This document shows, piece after piece, positions 34,270-45,585 of a DNA stretch of 64,000 nucleotides. Within the stretch, counting starts at the first letter, position 1. The number at the start of each line of letters is the position of its first letter. The notes under the pieces were generated by a model that did no database searches, was not told the origin of the DNA, and saw nothing but the letters and a program-made list of their open reading frames with translations. The position numbers and the translations under genes were made by a program. This DNA is from Linyphia triangularis (Eukaryota > Arthropoda > Arachnida > Araneae > Linyphiidae). Where the stretch lies: NCBI GenBank assembly GCA_963978545.1, contig OZ021731.1, positions 54,299,242 through 54,363,241 of the forward strand. The letters are read 5' to 3'.

Positions 34270-35995
34270 GTCCGGGGAATAGAGACTGAAAAAGGGGTCT
34301 TACCTTGCAAAAGGTTATGTAGTTCTGATTTTTTAATATATTATAAAGGTCGGTCCCGTGGTTTATAAACCAAGTTTTCGACCTCCTAACCCTTGTGCGT
34401 TATCCGTGGTGCACCAAAAACTGAGCCGTTTTTCAGTTCATACGTCATAACTCTTTGTCAATGCATCTTAGAAACAAACATTATATTCCAAAGTTGTAGA
34501 ATATTAAAATTTCTACAACTTTTGTATACAAAGTTTTTTTGTACACCAATTATATAACTAGTTATGTCGCATCAAAGTCAAAACTTTTTCGTAAAAATGC
34601 TACTTTTTTAAGATTTGTGCCAAGTTTTTTTATTGTATCTCCATAATGGTACGTCTTAGAGAAAAAGTTTGTGTATAAAAGTTGTAGAACAATCAATTTC
34701 CTACAAGTTTTATACATTAAATTATTTTCTAGGACTAATAACAAAGGAGTTACTCTGCTTTGTGTATTTTCCCGCAGTGCACCAAAACAAAATACGTTTT
34801 CAGTTTATGGATCATAACTCTTTTGTAATGCATTTTAAAAACAAACATTAAATTTAAAAGTTGTAGAATATTAAATTTTCTACAACTTTTGTGCACAATT
34901 TGCTTTTGTAAAGCTATTATATAAAGAGTTACGTAGCATCAAAGTAAAAACTGTTTCGTAAAAATGCTGCTTTTTTAAGTTTTTTGCCGAATTTTCAATT
35001 ATATCTTCATAAAAATAAGTCGTAGGGAAAAATATATATTACAAAAGTTGTAGATCTATAAATTTTCTAAAAGTTTTATAAGTTAAAACTTTTTTAAGCT
35101 TAAGCTTTTAGCTTAAAGTTAAAGCTTTTTTTCTAAAAGTTAAGTCAAAAGTTACTATCTAGGACTAATAACTAAGGAGTTACTCTTCTTTGAAGGTTTA
35201 CGAGATGATAACCTATAATATTTTATGTATAGGTAGGGGTTTAAAAATAGCTTCTTAGTGCATAGTCTGGCAATTTTAATAAAAAAAAATAAAACAATAT
35301 GTAACAATAATGTAAAATAAAAAGTGGAAATATATTAAATAATATATATATCTATAGATAATAGTAATATAAAATTTACCATTTTGTCGTGATGCACCCA
35401 AATTTTCTGCATTCGGAAATAAAAATGAGAAATAGACTGCATTCAAGTGGCTAATTCTAAACTACGTGGGGTACAGATCTTTTGTGATAGAATAGAAAAA
35501 TCTCAAGTCGGGTGGCATAAGTGACATAAAAAGGAATTCTTTTAAAATCTGTTTCCGCGAAAACACCATATACTGTTGATTGAGATTTGCCACAGCCGAA
35601 TTCAAGGAAGAAGGTTAGAAGAACCGAAAAAAAGTTTATAGTGCTTTCTTTCTGACACAAATCTTAAAAAAGTAGCATTTTTACGAAAAAGTTTTGACTT
35701 TGATGCGACATAACTATTTACATAATAGGTCTACAAAAAATCTTTGTATACAAAAGTTGTAGAAATTTTAATATTCTACAACTTTGGAATATAATGTTTG
35801 TTTCTAAGATGAATTGGCAAGGAATTATGACCTATAAACTGAAAAACGGTTCAGTTTTTGGTGCACCACGGAGAACGCACAAGGGTTAGGAGGTCGAAAA
35901 CTTGGTTTATAAACCACGGGACCGACCTTTATAACATATTAAAATATCAGAACTACATATCCTTTTGCAAGGCAAAATATCTCTATTCCCTGGAC
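34270..35995. mobile_element. TA-flanked element with about 330-bp terminal inverted repeats and repeated hairpins
   Basis: Ends are GTCC(G/A)GGGAATAGAGA, with TA just outside (34268-34269, 35996-35997). Inverted arms of about 330-350 bp run from the ends to about 34615 and 35665. The interior repeats a hairpin of the form AGTTGTAGAA...TTCTACAACT about every 183 bp (near 34493, 34677, 34858, 35044, and again in the right arm near 35752). These hairpins fall within a larger roughly 365-bp tandem unit. No transposase frame is present. The outer GTCCAGG start and TA target are shared with the element at 50687-53909. Confidence 0.8.
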
Positions 35996-36003
35996 TACAA
36001 GTA

Positions 36004-37732
36004 CAGTACCCCCCAAAAAAAATCAGAACGATGGCTATATTTTGTGCTCTAATTATTGATATAACACCGTTGTACCGTTGTAAATGGTGGAAGGTTTTTA
36101 ATAATTGCATGTAGTTTTTTTTTTTTTGTCATGAGGGGTCATCTACATATTAAAACAGAACCAAACTTTAAAAAGTTCAATAGCAACCTCATAATATTAT
36201 CCCATATTTGGATGCAGCATCCAAAAAAATGTCGAAATACAAAAATTCGTAATTTTCGATTGAATGGTTGTAATTTAAATGATGAAAATGATAAATTAAT
36301 GTTAAATAAAAAAGTTGGGTTTTTGGCCATAAATACTTAAATAATTAATATATTTCAGTAATTTTTTTTTTTTTCAAAAGATAGTTTGTAAATGGCCAAA
36401 CATAAATAGCAATCAACTTTTGCATCCATTTCTTTTTTAATAATTAATTATTTATTAATAAAACAATATTAAAAATTTTTGAATAAAAACATGCATTTTT
36501 TTTTTTTTTTTTTTTTTTTTTGCTTTCCATGATTTACCATGGTCTAAACCCCCCCCCACAATTTTTTTCTTTCCATTTTGACTTTTAGTTTTCGATTTTT
36601 TAACGAAAATGTAAAAAACGCTCACTTTAAGGGACCGTATAGTAGCCGACTCTTGAAAACTACCACAGATTAATTCAAGGTAAACTAGAGGTGTGGAAAA
36701 TCGCACAAAGGTTCAATTATCGTAAAATGGGGTGAATAGGAACAGCGGGGTGAATTGGAACAGAATTTCTTGAAATTACAAAAAAAAATATATTATTTTA
36801 TACAAACAAAGCAGTTTTATTTTACATTTTTTTAATCTGTCTAACGTGTTTGGAATCGTGGAACATATGTTTTGTGTGGTTTTCAACAGTGTCCTTTTTA
36901 AAAAAAAATTACACTCTTAAATTACATTTATTTAAAACAACATTTTTTAAGCAATTTCAATAAGTTATCCTTTAAAAAATTTACTGAATCATGTGATTTT
37001 TTCATTTTATAAATAATTTCAACGATCAAGTTATATTTGTGTTCACAGTGAAATGTTTCTGTAAAATAATCACGCTTTGCTGAATACTGTTTACTAATGC
37101 CTACATTTTATCTTTATTAATTTTCTAATCATCAGTAGTATACGTTATACTTCTGCAATTACAGTTTTCAATATTTTGTTCATTTCGTGTGAAGAATGCA
37201 CATCTTTAATGTTGTAAATAAATTGTTACTTTTGAGTTTACTTGCTATTTTTGTATTAATCTTGAACATGACACTATAAATCCAAGTAGTTTCAATGTAA
37301 TTTTAGACTAATATTTGTATTTTTTAACGTCGTGAAACGCCGCACTGACCGTTCGATTCCCCCCGCTGTGAAATATAACCTTAAAAATACCTTTCGTTTT
37401 ATGGAAATTCTCCCTGAAGATCGGTCAAAAAATGGTCGAAACATTTTCACTCATAAGTGACGTGTTTTTCAACATAATGCATTGAAATTTCGTTTATCAG
37501 GTAAATGATGTATTCTAAATCGAATGAAATGATAAAATATAAGGGTTCGTATTGAAATTTTCGAAGATAGCGTTACTTTTACATAGTAAACGGTCCCTCA
37601 AGAAAAAAAAATTGCATCAGATATATAAAAAATCGTAAGCTAAACATTTTGGTGTAAACCGTAAGATTCTACGGTAATTAGAACCGAAGATATAGCCATC
37701 ATTCTGATTTTGATTTTTTTTTTTGGGTACTG
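36004..37732. mobile_element. Tc1/mariner-like non-autonomous element
   Basis: Ends are CAGTACCC followed by an A-run and ATCAGAA(C/T)GATGGC, inverted at the two termini over about 40 bp. TA lies just outside (36002-36003, 37733-37734). The interior contains two inverted GAACAGCGGGGTGAAT-type phrases (about 36736 and, reversed, about 37360). No transposase frame is present. It lies only 8 bp from the previous element's right end. Confidence 0.75.
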
Positions 37733-37734
37733 TA

Positions 37735-39530
37735 CAAACGGGCTGCATGTAAATTAATCGATTGAAATTCACTAATTGCTAATCAACTTTAATTATTTAT
37801 TTTACTAGTTTTCTTAAGTGTAGATTATAATCGCAAATGAAGATAGAATTTTTGCTGTAAGTATAAAAATCTCCTATAAATAGTTAACCTGTTGAGCAAT
37901 TGAGGAAAGAAAACCAGCTCAAATCAATTAAATCTGAAGATCATCGAGTGAGGTACAGCCCCCACAGGAGTGATATTCCAAATAAGCAGCACCGTTGCCA
38001 TGGAAAGAACTGCTAGCATGGAATCTCCCTCCACGCTAAATGTATATGGCGTGGTGCCAAATGCAACCCTTACAAATTTCGTGACTTCGGCTGTACCTGT
38101 AAATTCGATGTATTAATTGGCTCGTGTGTGCGTGAATCGGAATGTGCTGGTTGGAGAGAAAAGAGCATTTTCCTTAGAATACTTTTCTCCACGTAACTGA
38201 AATATTATAATAAGTTTACACAGGTGTTTTCTTGTTATTTCTTAAGTTAATACTAAAACTTATTATTGAAAAATGGAGCCCCGTTATAAGTAAGTTAAAA
38301 TAAGTTTTTTTATCTGTTTTTATTATCGTATAATTCTGTAAATATTGAAAGGAAACTTAAAGATTGAGAAATTAATATAATAGAGTTTCCATTCATGAAA
38401 GAATGTGAGAGGGGGTAAGAGTCACTCTTCCGGTTGCATTAATATTTTTAACCCCGGGCCGCCACTGCCCAATGTGCATTGTTGTTGACTGGCCGTTATA
38501 ACGGATGTAATTGTTAGGAATATTTCTATATACAAAAAAAAAAAAAAAAGAGAGAGAGAGAAGGGATTGAAAAGTATTCTCGCTGTTTCAGAATTTTTTC
38601 GCCGTGCGCACTTCTCCGCTTCACAGAGCAAAACCTATAGGATTTCAAAGTATGAAATTATGCACACATGTATAAAAATGTTTGAGAAATATGCTAATAA
38701 GAAACATTTACAGAGAAGAACTTTAGTTTTAGTGATATAATATGTTGAAATTTTTTTGTTGTTGTACGAACCATTCTGTACAGTCTTGGAAAACTAACCG
38801 CTATAGAAATCTATTTTTTTACAAGCACAGAGATATATGTCTTGTTAAACACTCGTCGTCCTTGTTTGAATTGCGTTGTAGTTTTAGATTTATAGTAAAT
38901 AAAATTTCGAGAACGAAAAATTCCAATTTTTAGCTTGCGCGATTGAAGTTTTTTTCTTTCAATAAATTTTACCAGAACAAACCAGATTAGCAGGATTCGA
39001 ATGAAACTCCGAACTCTGATTGTTCAACTAGCGGCGCAAATGTCGTGACTACTTTAAATAAAGAGACTATGAAATGATGCCAGCTATAATCATGGGTGCC
39101 GACAAAATTATTTTCAAGAAGAGCATGGACATTAATTTGTTGTATTAATCTTGATTTTTCCATTGGTTATCTGAATAAAATTTTAATTAATAGTTATGTA
39201 TTAAATTTTTTATCCATATACTTCGATTTCCAATGAATCATACCACTTCTCCCACATTATTACTAATTTTCAAAATCCAGGTGCATGCAAGTCCCTTACC
39301 CTTACACCTTGGCGGAGTCCACATATTTTCTTCGCAACAGTTGATTCAATTGCGTTCTTGATTTAAATTTGAATGACTCCAAACCCCTAACAGTATGTAT
39401 TACATGTTTTCCTCAGTATTTTCTACGTGTGTGTTTGCTTACACCTGGGATATATTCAAATAGAGAGTATTTACGTTGGCCAAGGAAGAGATTTAAGCAT
39501 CTGTAATGATTTGTTTCTGATTAGAATAAC
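37735..39530. other. Intergenic; hAT-like end at 38452-38467
   Basis: No gene. On the minus strand 38467-38452 reads CAGTGGCGGCCCGGGG, a hAT-like terminus without a located partner. An A-run followed by (GA)n lies at 38536-38562. The 63- and 69-codon frames here are unsupported. Confidence 0.35.
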
Positions 39531-39602
39531 TCCCATGTGGTCTAGTGGTTAGGATTCCTGGCTTTCACCCAGGCGGCCCGGGTTCGATTCCCGGCATGGG
39601 AA
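39531..39602 (+). tRNA. tRNA-Glu (anticodon TTC)
   Basis: The 72-nt gene folds into a complete cloverleaf. The acceptor stem is TCCCATG/CATGGGA with discriminator A. The A box is TGGTCTAGTGGTTAGG, the anticodon stem CCTGG/CCAGG with loop CTTTCAC gives TTC at 39564-39566, and the T-arm is CCCGG-GTTCGAT-CCCGG. CCA is not encoded, as expected in eukaryotes. No T-run follows before the next tRNA 4 bp downstream, so transcription probably continues into tRNA-Gln. It differs clearly from the SINE heads in having all stems intact. Confidence 0.97.
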
Positions 39603-39606
39603 GAGC

Positions 39607-39678
39607 GGTTCCATGGTGTAATGGTTAGCACTCTGGACTTTGAATCCAGCGATCCGAGTTCAAATCTCGGTGGAACCT
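39607..39678 (+). tRNA. tRNA-Gln (anticodon TTG)
   Basis: The 72-nt gene has acceptor GGTTCCA/TGGAACC with discriminator T, A box TGGTGTAATGGTTAGC, anticodon stem CTGGA/TCCAG with loop CTTTGAA (TTG at 39640-39642), and a CCGAG/CTCGG T-stem with GTTCAAATC. It starts 4 bp after tRNA-Glu and is followed at once by a T5 Pol III terminator. All paired regions are intact, so it is likely functional. Confidence 0.97.
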
Positions 39679-39679
39679 A

Positions 39680-39684
39680 TTTTT
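39680..39684 (+). terminator. Pol III T5 terminator of the tRNA pair
   Basis: TTTTT directly follows tRNA-Gln. There is no T4 or longer run in the 4-bp gap between the two tRNA genes. Confidence 0.85.
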
Positions 39685-40114
39685 GCATAAAATTTTACTT
39701 ATAATTTTTACTCAACCATACTTTGATTGAATGTTTTTAAACTTCTATTTTTATAATTAAGATAATTTAAAAAAAAAAAAAAAATAGAATACCTCGAGAG
39801 AGCACTTATAACATTTATTTGGTATTCACATTGTTCCATGCAGTGGCATATCCAGAAGCTGATTCGGCTGCAGCCTTTCTACCCCCCACCCACCTCTCGA
39901 ATATCGAGAAAAAAATCACATTAAATTTCCAATGTTGGGAGTTATTTGCAAATAGTTAATAATGTCCTCGTTTAACAAACTTTCCAAGACTGTCATTTCT
40001 AAAGCAATTATAACAACGAAGAACGAACATAAACACACGTATTTTACCTCAAACTCTCGCGATTTTACAATTCTGTTCCGTTTCCATATGCTGGGGTCGA
40101 GGCATCCCTTGAAA
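39685..40114. other. Intergenic, no gene seen
   Basis: AT-rich, with a poly-A run at about 39768-39784. A CAGTGGCATATCCAGAAGC phrase at 39842 looks like a transposon terminus, but its partner is not evident. Confidence 0.35.
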
Positions 40115-40122
40115 GGTCAGAG

Positions 40123-40374
40123 CAGGGACGTAGCCAGAGATTTTTTTCGGGAGGGGATATGATATTCTGAGTCCACAAATCATAACAGTTCTTTTTGTTA
40201 TAAACGTCGCATTCAGTTGTTAAGATAACAGGTGCTTTTTCACCTATGTTCTTTATTTAAAATAAATTGATAATTTTAAACAAAAAAATCTTTAGATTTT
40301 GGTGTTCTAAGAGCAAACAGAAAAATTTCGGGAGGGGATGTATCCCCATATCCCTCCCCATGCCTAACCGCCTG
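40123..40374. mobile_element. hAT-type MITE with perfect 8-bp TSD
   Basis: The 252-bp element starts CAGGGACGTAGCC and ends, inverted, CAGGCGGTTAGGC. The TSD GGTCAGAG is perfect (40115-40122 and 40375-40382). Subterminal GGGAGGGGAT phrases occur near both ends in direct orientation. No coding content. Confidence 0.88.
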
Positions 40375-40556
40375 GGTCAGAGCATAATAATAGGGTATTT
40401 GACAACATCAACAAATAATTACCAAATGCGGCCTATGAATAGTATTTAACGAGGTAATAATAATGCAAGCATTTTTTACTCGAAATAATTGCTCAAATTT
40501 TTATAAATCGAATTCTAAAAAATGGTTTTATGAGCGCTTCGTCATATGACCAGAAA

Positions 40557-43060
40557 GCATTTAAGCATAGTTCACTTTATTTCAAACCATTACAGAGATG
40601 AGAGCGCGCTATTGGTCAATTTTCCTGTCATTCGGAGAATAGGGCGTTGACAAAGTAGAAGCCACGCCCTCAAAAAATGGCGGTCAAAATGAAGAGTGCT
40701 GGGTTGCGACAGAATGAAAGTCAATTTTTGTCAATAGGAGAAAATCGTGTTTGCTGATAAATTATTCCTGATTATTATAATTTTTTAATGAAGTGTGATA
40801 ATTATTTAGTCGCACTTAGTTAGATTGTGATTTCAAAATTCTATTATGAGTATCAATAAATACGAATCTATTTTTAATAATAATGAATTAAAAATTTGAA
40901 TAGTGGCGCCATCTGTGAGAATTTAACAAAACTCAATTTTTTAAAAATTGTTGTTTATTTTAATAAGGAATCTTTTTTTATGCGCCATTAAAATGAAATT
41001 TAGCATTATTCAAAGTGGAGTTAAGCACCCCCCCCCCCCCCAAACACACACACCTTATTTATACACGTACATTTAATTGTGACTATTCATTTTATAGAAA
41101 TTTATTATATATGAATTTAATTTCAGGAAGAAGTTTGTGTGTCAACATAGTTTCTTTAAAACAGTGGCAAATAATCTTAACAAGAAATATCAAAGAATTC
41201 AAATTGATTTTTTTAATGAAAATAAACTTTAAGCTGGACACAAATGGAACTAGAAAAAGTTATGAATTCTTTCGGTTTCGTAATAATAAATATTCATTGA
41301 AAAAGCTTTAAGTCAAAAAATATTATGTTTCTTTTTACTTTGTTGATGGACAAATATATATATATTATGCTTTTCTTTTCTTTTTTGATTACATTTAAAT
41401 TATAGTTAGGCTTTAATCATAGGGGCAGCCCGAAAAAATCTTATGGATGAACTTTCGAGAAATGGACGACTGGAACAGAGTTGATTCTTCTAGGTTGTTC
41501 GAGGATGGGCTGGAAATGTTTTGAGGGCTATAAAAAGGATCGCAAAATGAGCAATGGGGTGTTTTATTTAGAATTCGTATTATTCTATTTAATTTTCTGT
41601 TGGTAGACAGAATAACCCGTCTCTTGTAAATGTTAGGATCTCTTTTTAGTTTATGATAATGGATGACGAACTATCAAATGTTAGTATGCAGCTTTCCATT
41701 CAGAATTTGCCTTCATCTTTTGAAAATATTATCGTACAAAATGAAGATATTATCATCATTAGAAGCAACGTTAAATCAATGGATGAAATAAATTTATGGG
41801 TGAATGATTTTGGAAATCTAACCAACATTAAATGGAACACTAGAAATTCTTGTCCTAGTGGTAACAAATTTACATGCTTGTAAGTTTTTTCTCACTATTA
41901 AATATACTGTATTTTTGTTTTGGAATGTGATGATTGTGTGTTCAAACTTAGTTTTTTACTTCAAAATTGTAATATATTCATCAATATTTTTTCAAAACTA
42001 ATTTTTAAGACAGATAACGAAACTGGAAACCCTTAATTTGGCTTGTAACTCCATTTATCTAAAAATTTAACAAATATCAAATTTAATGAGAACTGACTTA
42101 AATTATAAAATGGGAATAAAATACTCAAACTCGGTGTTGGTTTTTAAATTAAACCTTTTTTATTTGGCATTGAAATGAATTTTCTTGTTATTAAATCAGG
42201 GGGGGGGGGGGGAATCAGGCACTCACTTGGCTTTTAAGAAATATTATATTTGTACCAGTTATATACCATGTAAGGATACATTATTTCTATGCATATTTAT
42301 TTTTATATTCATTTATTGTAACGTAACATATATGTATCAATAAATATATTAAAAAAAAATTTAATAAATTTCTTTCTTTGCTATAAACTTGTTAAAATTT
42401 TTGGTGATTTATAGAATTTTAAAAGTGAACAAATAGATACTTTTATATACTATTTCATTTTAACACTGACAACCTAAATTTGACTATAAACCAATAAAAA
42501 AAAATCATACTACGAAAATATAACAGTTAAGCAGAAATCTGGTTTGCATTGATGCGGCCCTTCATTCAGAAATATTTTAGTTTCATCTCTATAATGACAA
42601 CAAACAAATGATTATTAATAAATTAATAAGAATTTATATTTTCAGAAATAGCATTCGAGTTCCTGATTCACGCGAATTTTTCTTTTAGTTTTAGGTCTAA
42701 ATGTTTACAAAAAAGAAAGAAAAAAAAAAAAAGTCAACTTGAAGTTGTTGTTGTTTCAAAAATTTATTCCAGCTACATAATGTTCCTTGAAGAATATTCA
42801 AAATTTGTACTTTGTTGTTAAAAGCAGTTAATTAGATGGAAAAAAATTATCATTTACAAAACATTCGCAGTTTTAAAATCAGTTCCTAAAGTTAAGATTT
42901 AATACATAAAAACGAGTATAAATTTAAACGGCTTTAATTCTCTGTGTTAGCAGTGTAAACATTGCCACGTGTTGGCGGCTTTCATGAAAACAGTGGATCA
43001 GCCAATGGCGCGCTCTCATCTCTGTAAAGGTTTGAAATAAAGTGAACTATGCTTAAATGC
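40557..43060. mobile_element. MULE-like element, copy A, perfect 9-bp TSD
   Basis: Inverted termini of at least 50 bp start GCATTTAAGCATAGTTCAC, with very few differences between ends. The TSD GACCAGAAA is perfect (40548-40556 and 43061-43069). Copy B of the host element has a single GACCAGAAA at the matching place, an empty site. The 9-bp duplication and long termini point to the Mutator superfamily. It carries one exon-like frame (41653-41880) and no catalytic region, so it is non-autonomous. A G14 run lies at about 42200-42213. Confidence 0.9.
41653..41883 (+). pseudogene. Exon-like fragment, probable MULE transposase N-terminus
   Basis: A 76-codon frame begins with MIMDDELSN and contains WVNDFGNLTNIKWNTRN and a basic CPSGNKF segment. 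It ends at a perfect splice donor, GTAAGT, at 41880. Arthropod MULE transposases often begin with a short domain with a 'W..DF...' segment, followed by a Cys/His zinc-binding motif encoded downstream; this resemblance is from memory and weak. The downstream exons are missing. A diverged homologue lies in MULE copy B at about 53957-54070, frameshifted. Confidence 0.4.
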
Positions 43061-43606
43061 GACCAGAAACAATCGCTTAAGCTCCTCCCAGAATGTGACG
43101 TCAATATTGTGGAGTGGAAGTTTGGGAACAAACAACTTCATACGTTTATTTTTAAGCTTGGTTCGTCTTTCTTCCTACTTTATGATTAATTATGACCATT
43201 ATAGGTGAATTTTAGGAAATATTTATTTAAAGAAACTTTATTGGAAAAATGTATGACAGTTTCGTAAAGGCAGACAGTTTAAATTTATCCAAAATAGACA
43301 CATTGATGGTGGGTTCTTTTTCAAATCCAGCGCAGAGTTTTTTTTCTTTCTTTTTTCTACTGTGTTTAGAAATGTTAAAACATCTGTGTAGATAAATAAA
43401 TCGCCCTGTTATTATAATTTGTAGAACAAGAAATACACACTATCACAGTTATAATAATTATAAAAACATAAGCAAAATTATAGTGATTAAAATAATCGGC
43501 TGAACACTGAATCGGAAACCTTTTCAACTTTCAAAGTAAAAATCCGGTGTAATAATCTTGTTAACGAACTAATTTTTGACTTTGAAACTTGGATCATACC
43601 TTCTCA

Positions 43607-44940
43607 TCTATATAAATAAAACCGACTTTCTGTCACACGGATTTGGGGACCGTTTCACGTAAAAACTACCTAACGGATTAGGATGAAATTTGGTATATCG
43701 CTTAATTAAACGACCAAGAGTAAAATAGGCGATATATTTTTAATTTTAATTGAGTTTTAAAATTTCCGAAATAATTTTTTTTTTTTTTTGGTGTTTTTAA
43801 GCAGACACAATTTAGTATTTCCTGAATGGCAACTGAATGACAATATTCGTTTGGTTTGTTTTGAAAATCGCAAATGATATTCTACATTCACAATGCCTAG
43901 AAAAAAACGCCCATCATTAAGCAAAATCGACAAAAAAGTTTTTCAAAAACGTTTAAAGAGGAACGAATTACAAAATGACAACCAAGAAGCTTCGACTTCG
44001 CGGCAGCCGGACATTTCCCCAGAGGACAGATTAGCGTTGTAACGGCGACGCCAGGAGTCTGTAAGGAGTAGAGAAACATCAGAGAGGCGTGCCGTTCGTT
44101 ATCTTGATTCCGTGACAGCGCCAGGTTTGCCGGCACATAAAATTGTTTTAAAAGTTGGTGCACCAATAATATTAATGAGAAACTTAAATGCACCCAAACT
44201 GTGTAATGGAACTCGCCTCCGTGTTCGAGCTCTGCACAAATGCATAATAGAAGCTGAAATTCTCACAGGATGTGGTAAAGGGGAATTTGTCTTTATACCA
44301 CGTATTCCCATTATTCCCAGCAATTATCCATTTCAATTCAAACGCCTGCAATTCCCAGTCAGTGTTTGCTTTGCGATGACTATTAACAAGTCACAAGGGC
44401 AAACTCCTTCAGTTGCTGGACTTGAGCTCAGTGAAGGATGCTTTTCCCATGGACAGCTTTATGTGGCCTGTTCCAGAGTTAGGTCATCTTCTTCTTTGTA
44501 CATCCGTGCACCACTGGGAAAAACTTCTAATATTGTTTACAAAGAGGCTCTCCAATGACTTAATAACTATGTATAAAGTAACTTATTTTTATGATGATAT
44601 TTTGTTTACCACAAATAATTTATTTTTTTACCAACAATAAATAATGAAATTTTTACGCCAATAAATAAATAATATCTGCATAAACATCCTATATCTGTTT
44701 AAAAAATTTACTGTAGTTTATAATGTAATTTTGTAAAAGATTTAAACTCAAATAGTGCTTAAAACTATTTTCGTAACATATTATAAACAGACTTACTTTA
44801 TTGTACTTATTTTTACATATATATACTTATACATATTACTACAGCATGCTTTGTAAACTTTCCATTTATTAAACTTTTATATTACTTTTATTTAGTACCA
44901 AAAACTGAGTTTATCCGTCAACGACGGGCCACGCAGCTAG
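43607..44940 (+). mobile_element. Helitron, non-autonomous, with preserved empty site
   Basis: The 1,334-bp element starts TCTATATAAATAAAACC and ends in CTAG. A 5-bp hairpin, CCGTC-aac-GACGG (44915-44927), lies 9 bp before the terminal CTAG. It is inserted between A (43606) and T (44941) with no TSD, as Helitrons do. Copy B of the host element reads straight through at the matching point (TTCTCC-TATGATG, about 46274), giving an empty site. It carries a two-part remnant of the Rep/helicase gene. Confidence 0.95.
43893..44558 (+). pseudogene. Helitron helicase remnant (N-terminus fused to Pif1-type C-terminus)
   Basis: A single reading phase runs from an ATG at 43893 to a stop at 44558 (222 codons) with one nonsense codon, TAA at 44040-44042. 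The first part is basic (starts MPRKKRPSLSK). From about codon 73 it reads as the C-terminal part of a Pif1-family helicase: VGAPIILMRNL, the motif FAMTINKSQGQT, and the motif VI-like LYVACSRVRS. Rep HUH motifs and helicase motifs I-III are missing, so an internal deletion has fused the two ends in frame. It cannot be active. Confidence 0.85.
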
Positions 44941-45585
44941 TATGATGATCAAACCCAAAAATGTTAAAAAAAACATTACTTCAATTTATTTTGAATTTAT
45001 TCATGGTGTACCACATCACCTAGCAGAAAGAGGTGAATCGGAACACTCGTTATAATTTATGTCTGATCTTATTTAAACATTTACAGGTTAAAAAACAAAA
45101 CAAGAATTAATGCATTGAAGTGAATAGGAACACAAGATTACCATAAAAAAAATGCTATAATAAAAATCCGCCATAACTTGGAGCGGTTTTATGCAGACAA
45201 TTCTTGGCGCAAAATCCTCTGTATGTCAAAAATTGGAAGTTTTACTCAAATTAGTGTTCAGCTGTTAATTGAAGTACTTGTACAGTGGGGTACAACAAAG
45301 TATCGGTAAGAAATTTCCTCGAACAAAATCAAAAGGAAAATAACGCATTACGGCTACACAATCTCGCTTGAAACTCATTCGCGATGCTGTTTATGCAATG
45401 TTGACGTCACACAATCAGATGGATTTTTGAGAAGCGTTTTAGGGGCGGGGCTTCTGCTGGCATTTTAAAATGCGATTTTTGGCGCTTTGCGGAATTATTT
45501 TGGAAAAAGAAAAAATACGTGTCTTTTATTTTGGGCATATGCTTTATTTAAAACATATTTTGAAATTTTGTCAAATACCCTATTA

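Larger units (their letters stand above)
40393..45580. mobile_element. TA-flanked 1.33-kb element, copy A (interrupted by MULE and Helitron)
   Basis: Inverted ends are GGGTATTTGACA/TGTCAAATACCC, with TA on both sides. After removing the MULE with its 9-bp TSD (2,513 bp) and the Helitron (1,334 bp), about 1,341 bp remain. This is collinear with copy B (1,332 bp) except for small indels. No transposase frame survives. The family is Tc1/mariner-like by target only. Confidence 0.85.

Noticed and set aside
37260..37400. Possible match between 36736 and 37360 as a separate nested element
   Set aside because: The inverted GGGGTGAAT-type phrases are short and diverged, with no TSD; treated as interior of the Tc1/mariner-like element.
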